A stretch of 42,888 nucleotides of DNA from Coriobacteriia bacterium (GTDB lineage: Bacteria; Actinomycetota; Coriobacteriia; WRKU01; WQUG01), in contig WRFR01000013.1 of assembly GCA_009778715.1 (NCBI GenBank), positions 1 through 42,888 of the forward strand. Direction: 5' to 3'. Made by a program: the position numbers and the translations under genes. The notes under the pieces were generated by a model. It searched no databases, was not told the DNA's origin, and saw only the letters and a program-made list of their open reading frames with translations. Positions 10,554 through 19,278 of this stretch are shown here, one piece after another. How positions within the stretch are numbered: the first letter of the stretch is position 1; every line of letters starts with the position of its first letter.

Positions 10554-11819
10554 TTATGCCTGGGTTGCCGCGTTCTTACGCTTACGAATGCTGATGGTGA
10601 TGTAGGTACCAAGAGCAGCAGCAGCAAGAACGATCATGCCAATGAATGGCAGGTTATGGATCAACAGACCGGTCGCGGTGATGAAGTTGTAAGTGTTGGT
10701 GTAGTCTGCGCTGTTGACCGACTCGCCTACGATCTGCATGCCGGTAGCGAGAGCGGCGCCCGCGGTACCCGAAGCAGAAACTTCAACAGGGGTGCTGCCG
10801 TCCGTGACAACATTTGCAGAAGCGATGTAGTTGGCAGAACCAGACTCGTTTACTTCATAGGTTGTTCCGACCGGAGTATCAACGAATACCAGTTTTTGTC
10901 CGTGTATAAGTTGGAATGACTCTTCAGTGCCTGAAGTAAAGGCGATCGGGCCACTGACGACCGTGCTACCCGCCATCACATACGCGTGATAAATCGGGGC
11001 GGTACCAGTGCCAGCATAAACTAATGCGGGGGCGTTAACCGTCATAGCAAAAGTAAAGGGCAGCGTCCTGTCGCCCGCGTCACCAGCGACTGTCTTGCTG
11101 ACAGCCAGGGTATTATCATCAGGATTGGTAGGATCGGGATTATCAGGACTGCTGTTGGTCTTGACATACGTGTTCGTAAAGGTCATCTCACTGAAATCGC
11201 TGGAAGTCGTCTCATCACCAGGCGTCGGGTCGACCTTGGTGTCGACCTGCTGGGTCGGAGTATCTGTTGTCGTGATCGTGGTACCGAGAGACTTGACGTA
11301 AGTGCTGCCGGTTGATGTATTGGCAACATAGACGGTCAGCGTATAAACAGCGCCCGAATAGGTCAGGGTTTCATTGATAGCAGGATTGCCTGGATAGGTG
11401 TTAGGATTCTCCTCGATCGTATAGACATAGGTTCCTGCATGATCAAAGCTTACATTCGCGAAGATATCAGCAGTCTGCTGGCTATAGGTATCAGTATTGG
11501 CGCCCAATGTTCCCTTTGTACCTCCCGGATACTCCACCTTCATGGCATTAGGGTTAAGGGGGGGCATGTTAGTGTTGTTGTAGGCTACTCCGTCGACTGT
11601 CTTTGGCGTCGCCTTAAAGGTAAAGTCCATGGGATTTGGAACAGCGGTATCCTTCGGGGTTTGCAGGACCTTAGTGATAACTGCCACCACCGACGTTTCG
11701 TTATCGGAAACGATAGCGCCATCATCGTTGGGGCTCTGTGTCGCAAAAGCGGCAGGAGCGCCGGCTAAAGCAAGAACAAATACCAACAACAGTGCAATAA
11801 ATGATTTTCTTTTCAGCAT
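10554..11819 (-). CDS. FctA-like major pilin subunit with atypical sorting signal
   Basis: A 421-residue secreted protein, probably the pilus shaft. It has a signal peptide (MLKRKSFIALLLVFVLALAG, cut near AFA), an FctA/Spy0128-like domain (~40-225) with Lys in VITKVLQT, Glu in YTIEEN and Asn in FTNTYV, a Pro/Asn-rich linker, and a second Cna-B-like domain (~240-378). The second domain begins LAVSKTVAGDAGDRTLPF and ends in DYTNTYN. The sorting signal is not LPXTG: ITATG (380-384) precedes a hydrophobic helix and SIRKRK. Streptococcal FctA has EVPTG at the same place, so only TG is kept. I chose ATG 11819, preceded by AAAGGAA. The second domain is also found at the C-terminus of the neighbouring tip protein. 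Confidence 0.87.
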   Translation of the reverse strand: MLKRKSFIALLLVFVLALAGAPAAFATQSPNDDGAIVSDNETSVVAVITKVLQTPKDTAVPNPMDFTFKATPKTVDGVAYNNTNMPPLNPNAMKVEYPGGTKGTLGANTDTYSQQTADIFANVSFDHAGTYVYTIEENPNTYPGNPAINETLTYSGAVYTLTVYVANTSTGSTYVKSLGTTITTTDTPTQQVDTKVDPTPGDETTSSDFSEMTFTNTYVKTNSSPDNPDPTNPDDNTLAVSKTVAGDAGDRTLPFTFAMTVNAPALVYAGTGTAPIYHAYVMAGSTVVSGPIAFTSGTEESFQLIHGQKLVFVDTPVGTTYEVNESGSANYIASANVVTDGSTPVEVSASGTAGAALATGMQIVGESVNSADYTNTYNFITATGLLIHNLPFIGMIVLAAAALGTYITISIRKRKNAATQA

Positions 11820-11932
11820 AAGTATTCCTTTCTGGAAATCTTTCTTTCTCATCAGTATGTCAACATGAGCAAGGCGATTCGCGGTGACGTGACTGTGTGG
11901 CCGCGTCCGTTGTCATGGTTGTTTTTGTGCTA

Positions 11933-14900
11933 TTAAGCTCCCTTTCTGTTGATGCGCCGGAGTGTTTGAACCAGCACATAGGCCAAAGCCAACTCGACCA
12001 CAATTGAAGTTATCAAGAACGGTGGGCTACCTCTGCGGCTCCCCCCTAAATCGATGTCGGTCTCTGGAACATCGTCGCGTACATTGGTAAAGGCAACGGT
12101 ATAATTCGTCGACATGAGCTGCATGCCTGTATCGTTGTTTGGCGTGCTGCTGCCATCCAGGTAGGTGGTATAGCCAGGAGCCGGCATCTCAACAATCTGA
12201 ACAGAGTAGTTATCCGGGACATCTTCGATCGTAAGAGTCTGGCCATGTTTAAGCGTGAAGGTTGTGCTTCCGCCTATCAGATCCAGCGTGCTTATTGCGG
12301 TCCCGCTACAGGAAAATGAGCCGGTCAGAAGGTTGCCTCCCGAGTCTTTAAAGGTAATCGTGAAAATAAAAGGCTGGGTCCTGTTACCATACCTGCCCGC
12401 TACCATCTTTGAAATGGACAGGGTGGTATAGTCAAACTCAGGAACATAGTTGATATCGCCATTATTCAGCAAGGTCCCGTCGAAGAGGTTCAGCGCGCGC
12501 GCGGTAAATGCCGCGGCGTTGCGGGGCGGTATATGGTTGATGACACAGTCATTCCCGCTGACAGAGGCCGTAGGGGCAATGCCGATGTTCGCATAAGCCG
12601 TATTCACGTTTGGGATCGGATTAGAGTAATCATAGACCTCTGTAAAGATTCCGCCGCCGTAACCGCCCGGTGCGTGATTATCGCTGACACTTGCAGTTCC
12701 GCTCATGACGAGCTTGCCTGCAGTGGCCAGGTAGATGCCGCCACCGTTACCGGTGACACCAGAAGTGTTGTCGGTGATCTTCGCTGTGCCAGACAGGGTG
12801 AAGGTTCCATTGTTCATGTAAACTCCGCCGCCCTTACCCGTGCCGGTAAGGCTGGCCGTGTTGCCGCTGATCGTACCGCCCGACATGTTAAAGGAGCCAC
12901 CGTTTACATAGACCGCGCCGCCATTGCCGGCAGCGCCAGCGTCCGTGTTAGCGATATTACCGCTGATCGTACCGCCCGTCATGTTAAAAGTAGTAGCGCC
13001 ATTTACATACACCGCGCCCGCAGTACCGAGAGCTGAGTTGTTTATGATCGAACCACCGGACATCGTAAAGACAGCGGGGGTGCTGGCATAATAGTCTATA
13101 TACACAGCAGCGCCGATCGGTTGGCTCTTGGCGCAGTTCTGTAAGACGGCGCCATCTTGCATGGTCAGCCGGTTTCTCAGGTATATCCCGCCCCCGCCCG
13201 TACTGACGGTGTCCAGCGTAATATCCTTCAGAGTAAGCTCGCCCGAGATGTCGAAATGCCGTCTGTTTTGAGTCTGCATGAGGGTAAAGTTTTCGCCGCT
13301 GGCTGAGGTAAGCGTGATTTTCTTATCAACCGGAAAACTCACGGCGTTGGCATGATCCGTTGCGTTGACATCGGGATCATCCTCGGTGGCCGTAATGGTG
13401 TAGGACCCGTTGGTTGCGTATACTCCACAGTGAGAAATCGCATCGGAAAGGTAGTGATAGTAGCCGATAAATGAATTGTCGCTGTCCCTGGTAACGATAT
13501 AGCGATCGCCCCACTGCGCATATAAGGTGATGCTGCTGGGAATGGTCACGTTAGCCTGGCCTGCCGCATACGACGTGCCGGTACCATTGGCCGCCGTGTT
13601 CCATCCCATGAACTTAGTCGCACCGGTCGTGGGAGGCGTAATGCCCGTTTCCGCAAGCGTTTTGATGCCAATAGTGACCGGACCCGTGATTGCGCCCGTT
13701 GCCTGAACATAATCTGCTCCACTACCGCCATTGGCTTTATAGGTGGCGGTGATCATAGACCCGGGATTAAACTTGACCGGCAGCACGGCATTGTTTGCGT
13801 TGCTGTTATGGGCATTGTAGCCATTAAGCGCAATGATCGAGTAGATATCCGGGCTGTTGTCAGCTACGCGAGCAATGCTGCCAATATAAGTTGAGGCGCT
13901 ATTAAACGCGTAGATGCTGTCGGTTCGTGAAGTAGTCGCATCGGTGCTGTAGGCAAAGCAGGGATAGGTCGCTGGCAGAGTCAGGCTCTTCAGCTTTGCG
14001 CTGTCGCCCTTGGCAGAAACATCAAGCCGCGTGTCTGCGGTAGCAGAAATCGCCGACGTAAGTCGGGCGTTGACAAAGTAGCCATCGCCGAGATTGCCGT
14101 TCGTGCGGATAGCAGCAAAAGATCCGGCCGTTTCGCCGGAATATGCCTTGACGTCTGCCGCGGCGTTAAGGCGAAGATTCGTACTGGCATCTCCGCCGAT
14201 ACCAGCCCGCGTATCGCTCGCCGCGACTATCGTCCCGCCGGTGATGGTGATCGTATCCCCAAACGAGGCGGCCCAGAATCCAATACCAGGGCCATTGACG
14301 CCCTTTGCATAGATAGTTCCGCCAGTGATGGTGATGCTCAGGGAGGGGCCCGTATTACCATGAACCCTGCCGATGGCCGTATAGTTGGCAATCGAGCTTA
14401 TAGTTCCGCCATTGATGGTGATCTGACCGGTACCCGACCCATTGTTACCGGTACCCGCGCCAATACCCGTGCCTTCGCCAGCGCCAGCTTGATCAATGCG
14501 GCGTATTACCTGTACGTCAACGTTGCCATTATCGATGGTAATACTTCCAGCCGTACCAAAAGAGCCGCCGCCAATGCCCGCGCCGCGCGTGTATTGCCGC
14601 ACGACCACGTTTCCGCCCGTGATCCTGATAGTGCCACCGGTGCCACCATTTGAGCCATCACCGCCGCCGCCGCCGATACACGCGCCGCCGGGACTGGTGC
14701 CCCAGTCATCACCGCTCCCGTACTGCATAACGGATACCGTGCCACCATTGATCGTAGTAATGCCGCCGTTTCCGGCGCCAGACCCGGTAGAACCGCCGCC
14801 GCCGATGCACGCGCCGCCTGAACGAGTAGTCACATCCAGCGAACCACCGTTGATCGTGATCCTCCCGCTGGTATTGCCACCAGCGGCGCCGATACTAGCA

Positions 14901-15649
14901 GCGGTGCTGGTGGAGTTTGCTACTGACGTTATAACAAGACGGTCGGTAGTATCGCTTCCGTTCAAACTATCAAAAGTCACTGAAGCAGTTGAGGGTACCA
15001 CTATGCGGCTCCGAACATAGTTTGTGCCATCTGTCAGCAACGTTGCGATACCGCTACCCGTCAGATTGATGTTACCGGCAAGATCTATAGAGTTCAGTAC
15101 CAGGGTGACGTCCACTCCGTCTGGAATCGTAATGCTTAAATATATGGAGGTGCCCTGTTTTGGAGCGGTAGGATCAGAAGGAGAGTTCCTGACGCCGCTC
15201 TGAATGATTTGGTAGGCCTTCCCGTTGGCAGCCGCAGTGAAGGTCAAGCCACGGTCAACCGTCGGAGCCGCAGCATTTGGATTGGTGTAGGACCCCGCCG
15301 TGCCCGTTACCGTATATCCTGAACCACCGGTAATCGTGGTAGAGAGATCGATAGTAGCTTCATAGATAACATCAGAGGCCGGGTTTATGCCTATCGGCTG
15401 ACCTGCGTCGATGCCACCGACGTCGTCCTTTATCAAAAGATCTTTGATGTTGGTCGTGCCAGTCGCCTCAGAGCTGCCGATAGTATCTGCATCGCCGATA
15501 GTTTGCGGCGTCGTAACTGGCTCTGCCCCCGCGTCCCAATGCGAAGCAACGAGGCCAAGGCTGAGCAGGATACACAGCGCCACCACAATAGACAGAATGC
15601 GTTTCGCAAGGTATTTTTTTGCAGATATTTTTTTCATATAACTACGCAC
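11933..15649 (-). CDS. Large secreted beta-helix adhesin, probable pilus tip
   Basis: A 1238-residue surface protein and first gene of the pilus operon. After a signal peptide (~1-42) comes a Gly/Thr-rich right-handed beta-helix region (~230-510) built on ITINGGTI-type rungs. An InlB-type B repeat follows (ATYKANGGSGADYV ... FMGWNTAANGTGTSYAAG ... ITLYAQWG), then a second beta-helix with MSGGTISGNTA-type repeats. The 32-residue period of that helix is visible as a 96-bp DNA repeat. A C-terminal Cna-B-like domain (LSISKMVAGRYGNRTQPF ... FTNVRD) keeps Lys, Glu and Asn for an isopeptide bond and resembles domain 2 of the major pilin. The protein ends in a hydrophobic helix and RRINRK. No LPXTG is present; VPETD (1194-1198) is the nearest candidate. 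Start is GTG 15649 or ATG 15637. Confidence 0.85.
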   Translation of the reverse strand: MRSYMKKISAKKYLAKRILSIVVALCILLSLGLVASHWDAGAEPVTTPQTIGDADTIGSSEATGTTNIKDLLIKDDVGGIDAGQPIGINPASDVIYEATIDLSTTITGGSGYTVTGTAGSYTNPNAAAPTVDRGLTFTAAANGKAYQIIQSGVRNSPSDPTAPKQGTSIYLSITIPDGVDVTLVLNSIDLAGNINLTGSGIATLLTDGTNYVRSRIVVPSTASVTFDSLNGSDTTDRLVITSVANSTSTAASIGAAGGNTSGRITINGGSLDVTTRSGGACIGGGGSTGSGAGNGGITTINGGTVSVMQYGSGDDWGTSPGGACIGGGGGDGSNGGTGGTIRITGGNVVVRQYTRGAGIGGGSFGTAGSITIDNGNVDVQVIRRIDQAGAGEGTGIGAGTGNNGSGTGQITINGGTISSIANYTAIGRVHGNTGPSLSITITGGTIYAKGVNGPGIGFWAASFGDTITITGGTIVAASDTRAGIGGDASTNLRLNAAADVKAYSGETAGSFAAIRTNGNLGDGYFVNARLTSAISATADTRLDVSAKGDSAKLKSLTLPATYPCFAYSTDATTSRTDSIYAFNSASTYIGSIARVADNSPDIYSIIALNGYNAHNSNANNAVLPVKFNPGSMITATYKANGGSGADYVQATGAITGPVTIGIKTLAETGITPPTTGATKFMGWNTAANGTGTSYAAGQANVTIPSSITLYAQWGDRYIVTRDSDNSFIGYYHYLSDAISHCGVYATNGSYTITATEDDPDVNATDHANAVSFPVDKKITLTSASGENFTLMQTQNRRHFDISGELTLKDITLDTVSTGGGGIYLRNRLTMQDGAVLQNCAKSQPIGAAVYIDYYASTPAVFTMSGGSIINNSALGTAGAVYVNGATTFNMTGGTISGNIANTDAGAAGNGGAVYVNGGSFNMSGGTISGNTASLTGTGKGGGVYMNNGTFTLSGTAKITDNTSGVTGNGGGIYLATAGKLVMSGTASVSDNHAPGGYGGGIFTEVYDYSNPIPNVNTAYANIGIAPTASVSGNDCVINHIPPRNAAAFTARALNLFDGTLLNNGDINYVPEFDYTTLSISKMVAGRYGNRTQPFIFTITFKDSGGNLLTGSFSCSGTAISTLDLIGGSTTFTLKHGQTLTIEDVPDNYSVQIVEMPAPGYTTYLDGSSTPNNDTGMQLMSTNYTVAFTNVRDDVPETDIDLGGSRRGSPPFLITSIVVELALAYVLVQTLRRINRKGA
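12865..13056 (-). repeat. 96-bp coding repeat in the beta-helix of the tip protein
   Basis: An identical 18-mer starts at 12865 and at 12961, and the flanking sequence also matches. The period of 96 bp equals 32 codons, one motif unit of the second beta-helix. In-phase repeats like this can change copy number by recombination. Confidence 0.7.
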
Positions 15650-15658
15650 TCCATTTCC

Positions 15659-15704
15659 CCTCAGCCTAGGACTGCAATGAGCCTCAGCCTAGAACTGTTA
15701 TGAG
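15659..15704. repeat. Two tandem 23-bp direct repeats upstream of the pilus operon
   Basis: 15659-15681 and 15682-15704 match at 20 of 23 positions. Each begins CCTCAGCCTAG and ends ATGAG. They lie 10-55 bases before the tip-protein start, so either in its 5' untranslated RNA or in the regulatory region. They are candidate binding sites for the adjacent LuxR-type regulator. Confidence 0.7.
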
Positions 15705-15971
15705 ACCGCGTCGGTGCTTCCCAGCCTTTAAGCAGTTTCATCATTTATGTAATCGATGCCAATACAGCATCATGCGGTTTATATACTACTGGGATTTGGT
15801 ATGCGTAAATACACCCAAAAGGGTAAAATTTGTAATGATAATTCTAAGCTCGTGAAATCTTGCCCCACGCGCAGAGAGACGCGCGCTTAAAAATCTTGCT
15901 CTCTTGCTTTGAAGAGTGAGCCTGAAGGCGCAACGCGGCGTTGGTCTACTTGAGCAGTTTGCGCAAGCAGC
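15705..15971. promoter_or_regulatory. Regulatory region between the luxR-type gene and the pilus operon
   Basis: No gene fits here. A weak minus-strand promoter is possible: TATATA at 15780-15785 with TTACGC at 15803-15808, 17 bases apart. The poor -35 would suit an activator-dependent promoter. A short inverted repeat ACCC-AAAA-GGGT lies at 15813-15824, just upstream. No clear terminator is seen after the luxR-type gene. Confidence 0.35.
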
Positions 15972-18557
15972 TTATTTGAGCAGCTTTTTCTCCAGCGCAA
16001 TCCGAATGGCGTCCGCCATGTTATTCGCATCCAGTTTTATATAGATCGATTGCAACGCTTTTTTCACCGTGTTGACGGACAAGTATCGATTCGTCGCAAT
16101 CTCCTCACGAGAAAGGCCATAGTATAAATCGTTGAGAACTTCCTGCTCGCGTTCAGAGAGCTGAACGGGATCCTCAATATTTTTTTCCCGCTTGATCGCG
16201 GCCGCAACGATATCAGCCTTTTTCGCATAGATAGAAGCTTTACGGTCGATCATCCTGAGCCATTTATGAGGGATATCGCCGTCTTCTTGCTTCAGCGCCG
16301 CAACAACCAAGGGATGCAGGTTTTTCCCCAGTTCAATGAAGAACATCTCGAACACGCCGTCAAATGACAGACGCCAGGCTTTATTGAAATCCGCCAGGGC
16401 GCCGACGCTGTCACCGGTTTTTATCTTTGCAACAGCCATCAATAAGGAAAGTATTAACTCGCCAAAGAGGAGTCGCTCCTGCGGGTCTCGCGGCGTTGAC
16501 TTGTATAAAATCGCAAGGGCCTGATCATATTCTTTAGCAGCAATATGATACTTGACACTGACGACCAGCTCTCTTGTCGGGAGGCGAGCTTCCGACGCCA
16601 ATTCTTTTTTTTCTATGACAAGCCAGGTTGGGACCATTTCAGGTAGTTCGATCTGGGCATAAAAGAAGCCGGTATATAAGTCATACGCCAGTTGACGATT
16701 CCAGAAATCCAGATTATCAAGATGGTCTCCGAGCTGTTCAAGCAGTTCTTTGGCCAGGGAATAGGCGCCCTCTTGCACCGCGATGCGAAGCAGGTATTGC
16801 TGCGCCATAGCCTCGATACTGTACTGGTTCTTTTCGCGCGCTTTGAGTACCGCGCGGTAAGCGGATGCCCGCGCCTCATCGATCTGATTTTTGAAAAAGG
16901 CGATCTCGCAAGCGATCAGGTCATCATATCCGTAATACATATCATGGAAATTCTCTTCGATTAAGTGAGCGGTTTCCTCCACTGCTTTCAGGAATTGATC
17001 AAACTCCGCCAATGTCGCGCCTTCCCCAACCACACAAGCATACGACCTGATATCAGGGACAGCGAACGACCCCCTGCGCCCTACCAGCGGCAAGGGTGAT
17101 TTTTTGAAATTCTCGATCGATTTTTTCAAATACTTGGGCGCATCGTAGCGGTGAGTGATCGTACAGACATAGATATCGACATAAGCCAGGTTGCTGTAGG
17201 CGACTCCAAGAAGAATGGATGAAAAAGGCAGGGTTGAATGTTCCCATTCCTGAATGGTGGCAAACGACTGCTCCCTTGCTTCATCATATTTCCCTGCCCC
17301 TATCAACATAATAGGAATGAAGAAGTGCTTTAAGAACAAGACACTGGGGTCATCTTGCTCTTCATTGCTCGGATCGATCCCTTCCAAAATGCCCAGGAAG
17401 TATTCACAGGCGTCCTGCGGCAATTTGAACGGATAGGAAAAGAGCACCTCAATCACACGGTCAAACTGATGCGACTTTGCGTAGTAATACACCGCATCCA
17501 TATAGAAATCATTTTCAGAACACCACTGCGCCGCTTGCTGATAGATAGCCTGTTTTTCTTCGTCAGACAACATGTCCTGCTTACTTTGGACGAACTCCTG
17601 GTAGAGCGGATGGATCTGATAATCGCCGGCAAAACTATCAAACCATACGACCGAGGACAGTCCATCTGCATTTTTCAGCACCAGCTCTTCGTTGATCACC
17701 TCATGCAGCGATACCAGCGGCAAGCTGGAGACCAGCGATAATCTGACGATCTCTTTTTGGATCGATGCCGGGAAATCATCCCAGGCCTCTCTCTGAAGTA
17801 ATTGGAAAATATTCTGTTTCATGACGTCAAGCGCATGATCAGAATGACCAGGGGTTCTTTTCAGTACCAGGGAAAGCAGTTTGACCGCCAACGGCCAGCC
17901 CTTGGTCGCATCAGCAAACCTTGGAATATCCTCAGCCGCAAACGAGATATCGTTGCGCCTTAAAAAGCTCGCGATCTCATCTTCGGTGAAACGCAGCTCG
18001 TCTTCTGTGATCCTGCTGGCCTTGCCTTCTGAGAACAGGGAGACCGCGTTGATCTCGGGTTCTGTGCGGGAAATAATGATCACGCAGGCGCCAGGAACAT
18101 CCAGGTAAGCGCAGCGCTGCGCAAAGTCCAGGGCTTCTTTGGAATGTATCAAATGAAAATCATCGAGCACAAGAAAGGTTTTTTGGGAGGGAAGCTCCCT
18201 GTTTTTGACGATCTCACCAAACTGCTTGAAGCGCGCGGGGGTTTCCGGAAAGCCCAGCTCCCGCAAGCGGGCAGCCAGTTCCGGATTGTCAGAAGCAATG
18301 ATATGGGTAAGGCTTTCCCAGTAACGAAAGCCAATATTATCGCTTTCAGTCAGCTGCATCCAGCGGATCACGGCGTCTGGCTGCTGTTCTATATAGTGGT
18401 GTATCGCCCGGGTCTTTCCGTAACCGGATCCCGCGATCACATACACCAGCTTGCTCTGAACCGCCTGATCGATGATCGCGTCAAGACGGGGACGCGGTAG
18501 ATAACCGGTCGCTTGCGCGGTGGTGTCGAGATTATTTTCATTTTGACCATTCATCAT
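15972..18557 (-). CDS. LuxR-family transcriptional regulator with MalT-like ATPase module (LAL type)
   Basis: An 861-residue regulator of the large ATP-binding LuxR class. The N-terminal STAND-type NTPase has Walker A AGSGYGKT (residues 42-49) and Walker B TFLVLDDFHLI, followed by the winged-helix region. The middle ~400 residues are helical and TPR-like, as in MalT. The C-terminal LuxR-type HTH reads LSEREQEVLNDLYYGLSREE then LSVNTVKKALQSIYIKL. By family it is a signal-gated activator; the inducer is unknown. ATG 18557 lies 14 bases after the nth stop (a TTG at 18590 would overlap nth), so it can be cotranscribed with nth. Downstream, 322 bases separate it from the pilus operon, which it may control. 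This is inferred from position only. Confidence 0.9.
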   Translation of the reverse strand: MMNGQNENNLDTTAQATGYLPRPRLDAIIDQAVQSKLVYVIAGSGYGKTRAIHHYIEQQPDAVIRWMQLTESDNIGFRYWESLTHIIASDNPELAARLRELGFPETPARFKQFGEIVKNRELPSQKTFLVLDDFHLIHSKEALDFAQRCAYLDVPGACVIIISRTEPEINAVSLFSEGKASRITEDELRFTEDEIASFLRRNDISFAAEDIPRFADATKGWPLAVKLLSLVLKRTPGHSDHALDVMKQNIFQLLQREAWDDFPASIQKEIVRLSLVSSLPLVSLHEVINEELVLKNADGLSSVVWFDSFAGDYQIHPLYQEFVQSKQDMLSDEEKQAIYQQAAQWCSENDFYMDAVYYYAKSHQFDRVIEVLFSYPFKLPQDACEYFLGILEGIDPSNEEQDDPSVLFLKHFFIPIMLIGAGKYDEAREQSFATIQEWEHSTLPFSSILLGVAYSNLAYVDIYVCTITHRYDAPKYLKKSIENFKKSPLPLVGRRGSFAVPDIRSYACVVGEGATLAEFDQFLKAVEETAHLIEENFHDMYYGYDDLIACEIAFFKNQIDEARASAYRAVLKAREKNQYSIEAMAQQYLLRIAVQEGAYSLAKELLEQLGDHLDNLDFWNRQLAYDLYTGFFYAQIELPEMVPTWLVIEKKELASEARLPTRELVVSVKYHIAAKEYDQALAILYKSTPRDPQERLLFGELILSLLMAVAKIKTGDSVGALADFNKAWRLSFDGVFEMFFIELGKNLHPLVVAALKQEDGDIPHKWLRMIDRKASIYAKKADIVAAAIKREKNIEDPVQLSEREQEVLNDLYYGLSREEIATNRYLSVNTVKKALQSIYIKLDANNMADAIRIALEKKLLK

Positions 18558-18571
18558 ACACACAAATCTCT

Positions 18572-19267
18572 CTAGCTGGCAGCAGGACAAAGGTCGCGCA
18601 AAACACAGGCGCCACAGCGGGGACGACCGGCAATGCAGACACGCCGCCCATGAGTAATCATCTCATAATTAATACGATACCAATGATTATAGTCAAAGAC
18701 CTCACAAAGATCGCCCTCGGTTTGAGCAGGCGTTTTTGCCCGTGAAAGGCCCAACAGGTGCGACAGGCGAAAGACATGGGTATCGACCGCAATGCCCTGC
18801 ACAATGCCAAAGCTCTCCGCCAGCACCAGGTTGGCTGTCTTGCGCGCCACGCCCGGCAAGCGGATCAGCTCGGTCATGGTCGCCGGGATCTCGCCGCCAA
18901 ACTCCGCAACGCTCATGCGCGCCAGCCCCAGCAGGTTTTTCGCCTTGTTGTGGTAGAAGCCGAGCGAGTGGATGATACGCTCCAGGTCTTCGATATCGGC
19001 AGAAGCAAGCGTCGTGGGATCCGGGTAGCGCTCGAAGAGCTCCGGGAGTACCTTGTTCACGTTGTCATCGGTAGTCTGCGCGGAAAGCGAGATCGCAACC
19101 ACGCTCTGGTAGGCGTTGCGGAAGTTGAGCGAAGGCACCGGCGCGCCCGGATACTCCTCCTCCAGGCGCCGTGCGATCTCGGCGCCGCGCGTTTTGGTCA
19201 CCGGCCCGATGCGCGAGACCGCTTTGGGATAGTCAAAGCCCAGGTCTTTCTGTTTCTTTTGCGCCAT
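18572..19267 (-). CDS. nth: Endonuclease III (DNA glycosylase/AP lyase)
   Basis: Base-excision repair glycosylase that removes oxidised pyrimidines and cuts the abasic site. The 231-residue protein has the helix-hairpin-helix LPGVARKTAN with catalytic Lys143, the catalytic Asp162 in VDTHVFRL, and the four-cysteine iron-sulfur loop at Cys211, 218, 221 and 227 (C-X6-C-X2-C-X5-C). All key residues are present. The N-terminus is about 20 residues longer than E. coli Nth and Lys-rich. ATG 19267 follows GAGGGG and lies 11 bases after the purH stop, so purH, nth and the luxR-type gene can share a transcript. Confidence 0.97.
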   Translation of the reverse strand: MAQKKQKDLGFDYPKAVSRIGPVTKTRGAEIARRLEEEYPGAPVPSLNFRNAYQSVVAISLSAQTTDDNVNKVLPELFERYPDPTTLASADIEDLERIIHSLGFYHNKAKNLLGLARMSVAEFGGEIPATMTELIRLPGVARKTANLVLAESFGIVQGIAVDTHVFRLSHLLGLSRAKTPAQTEGDLCEVFDYNHWYRINYEMITHGRRVCIAGRPRCGACVLRDLCPAAS

Positions 19268-19278
19268 TGCCCCTCTTG

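Noticed and set aside
11820..11932. Separate promoter for the major pilin (a TTGACA is present near 11860)
   Set aside because: No acceptable -10 lies at the right distance. An internal promoter cannot be excluded.
12860..14900. Short direct repeats that could be a CRISPR array
   Set aside because: The repeats keep codon phase, vary in sequence and encode beta-helix rungs of the tip protein. There are no uniform repeats with unique spacers.
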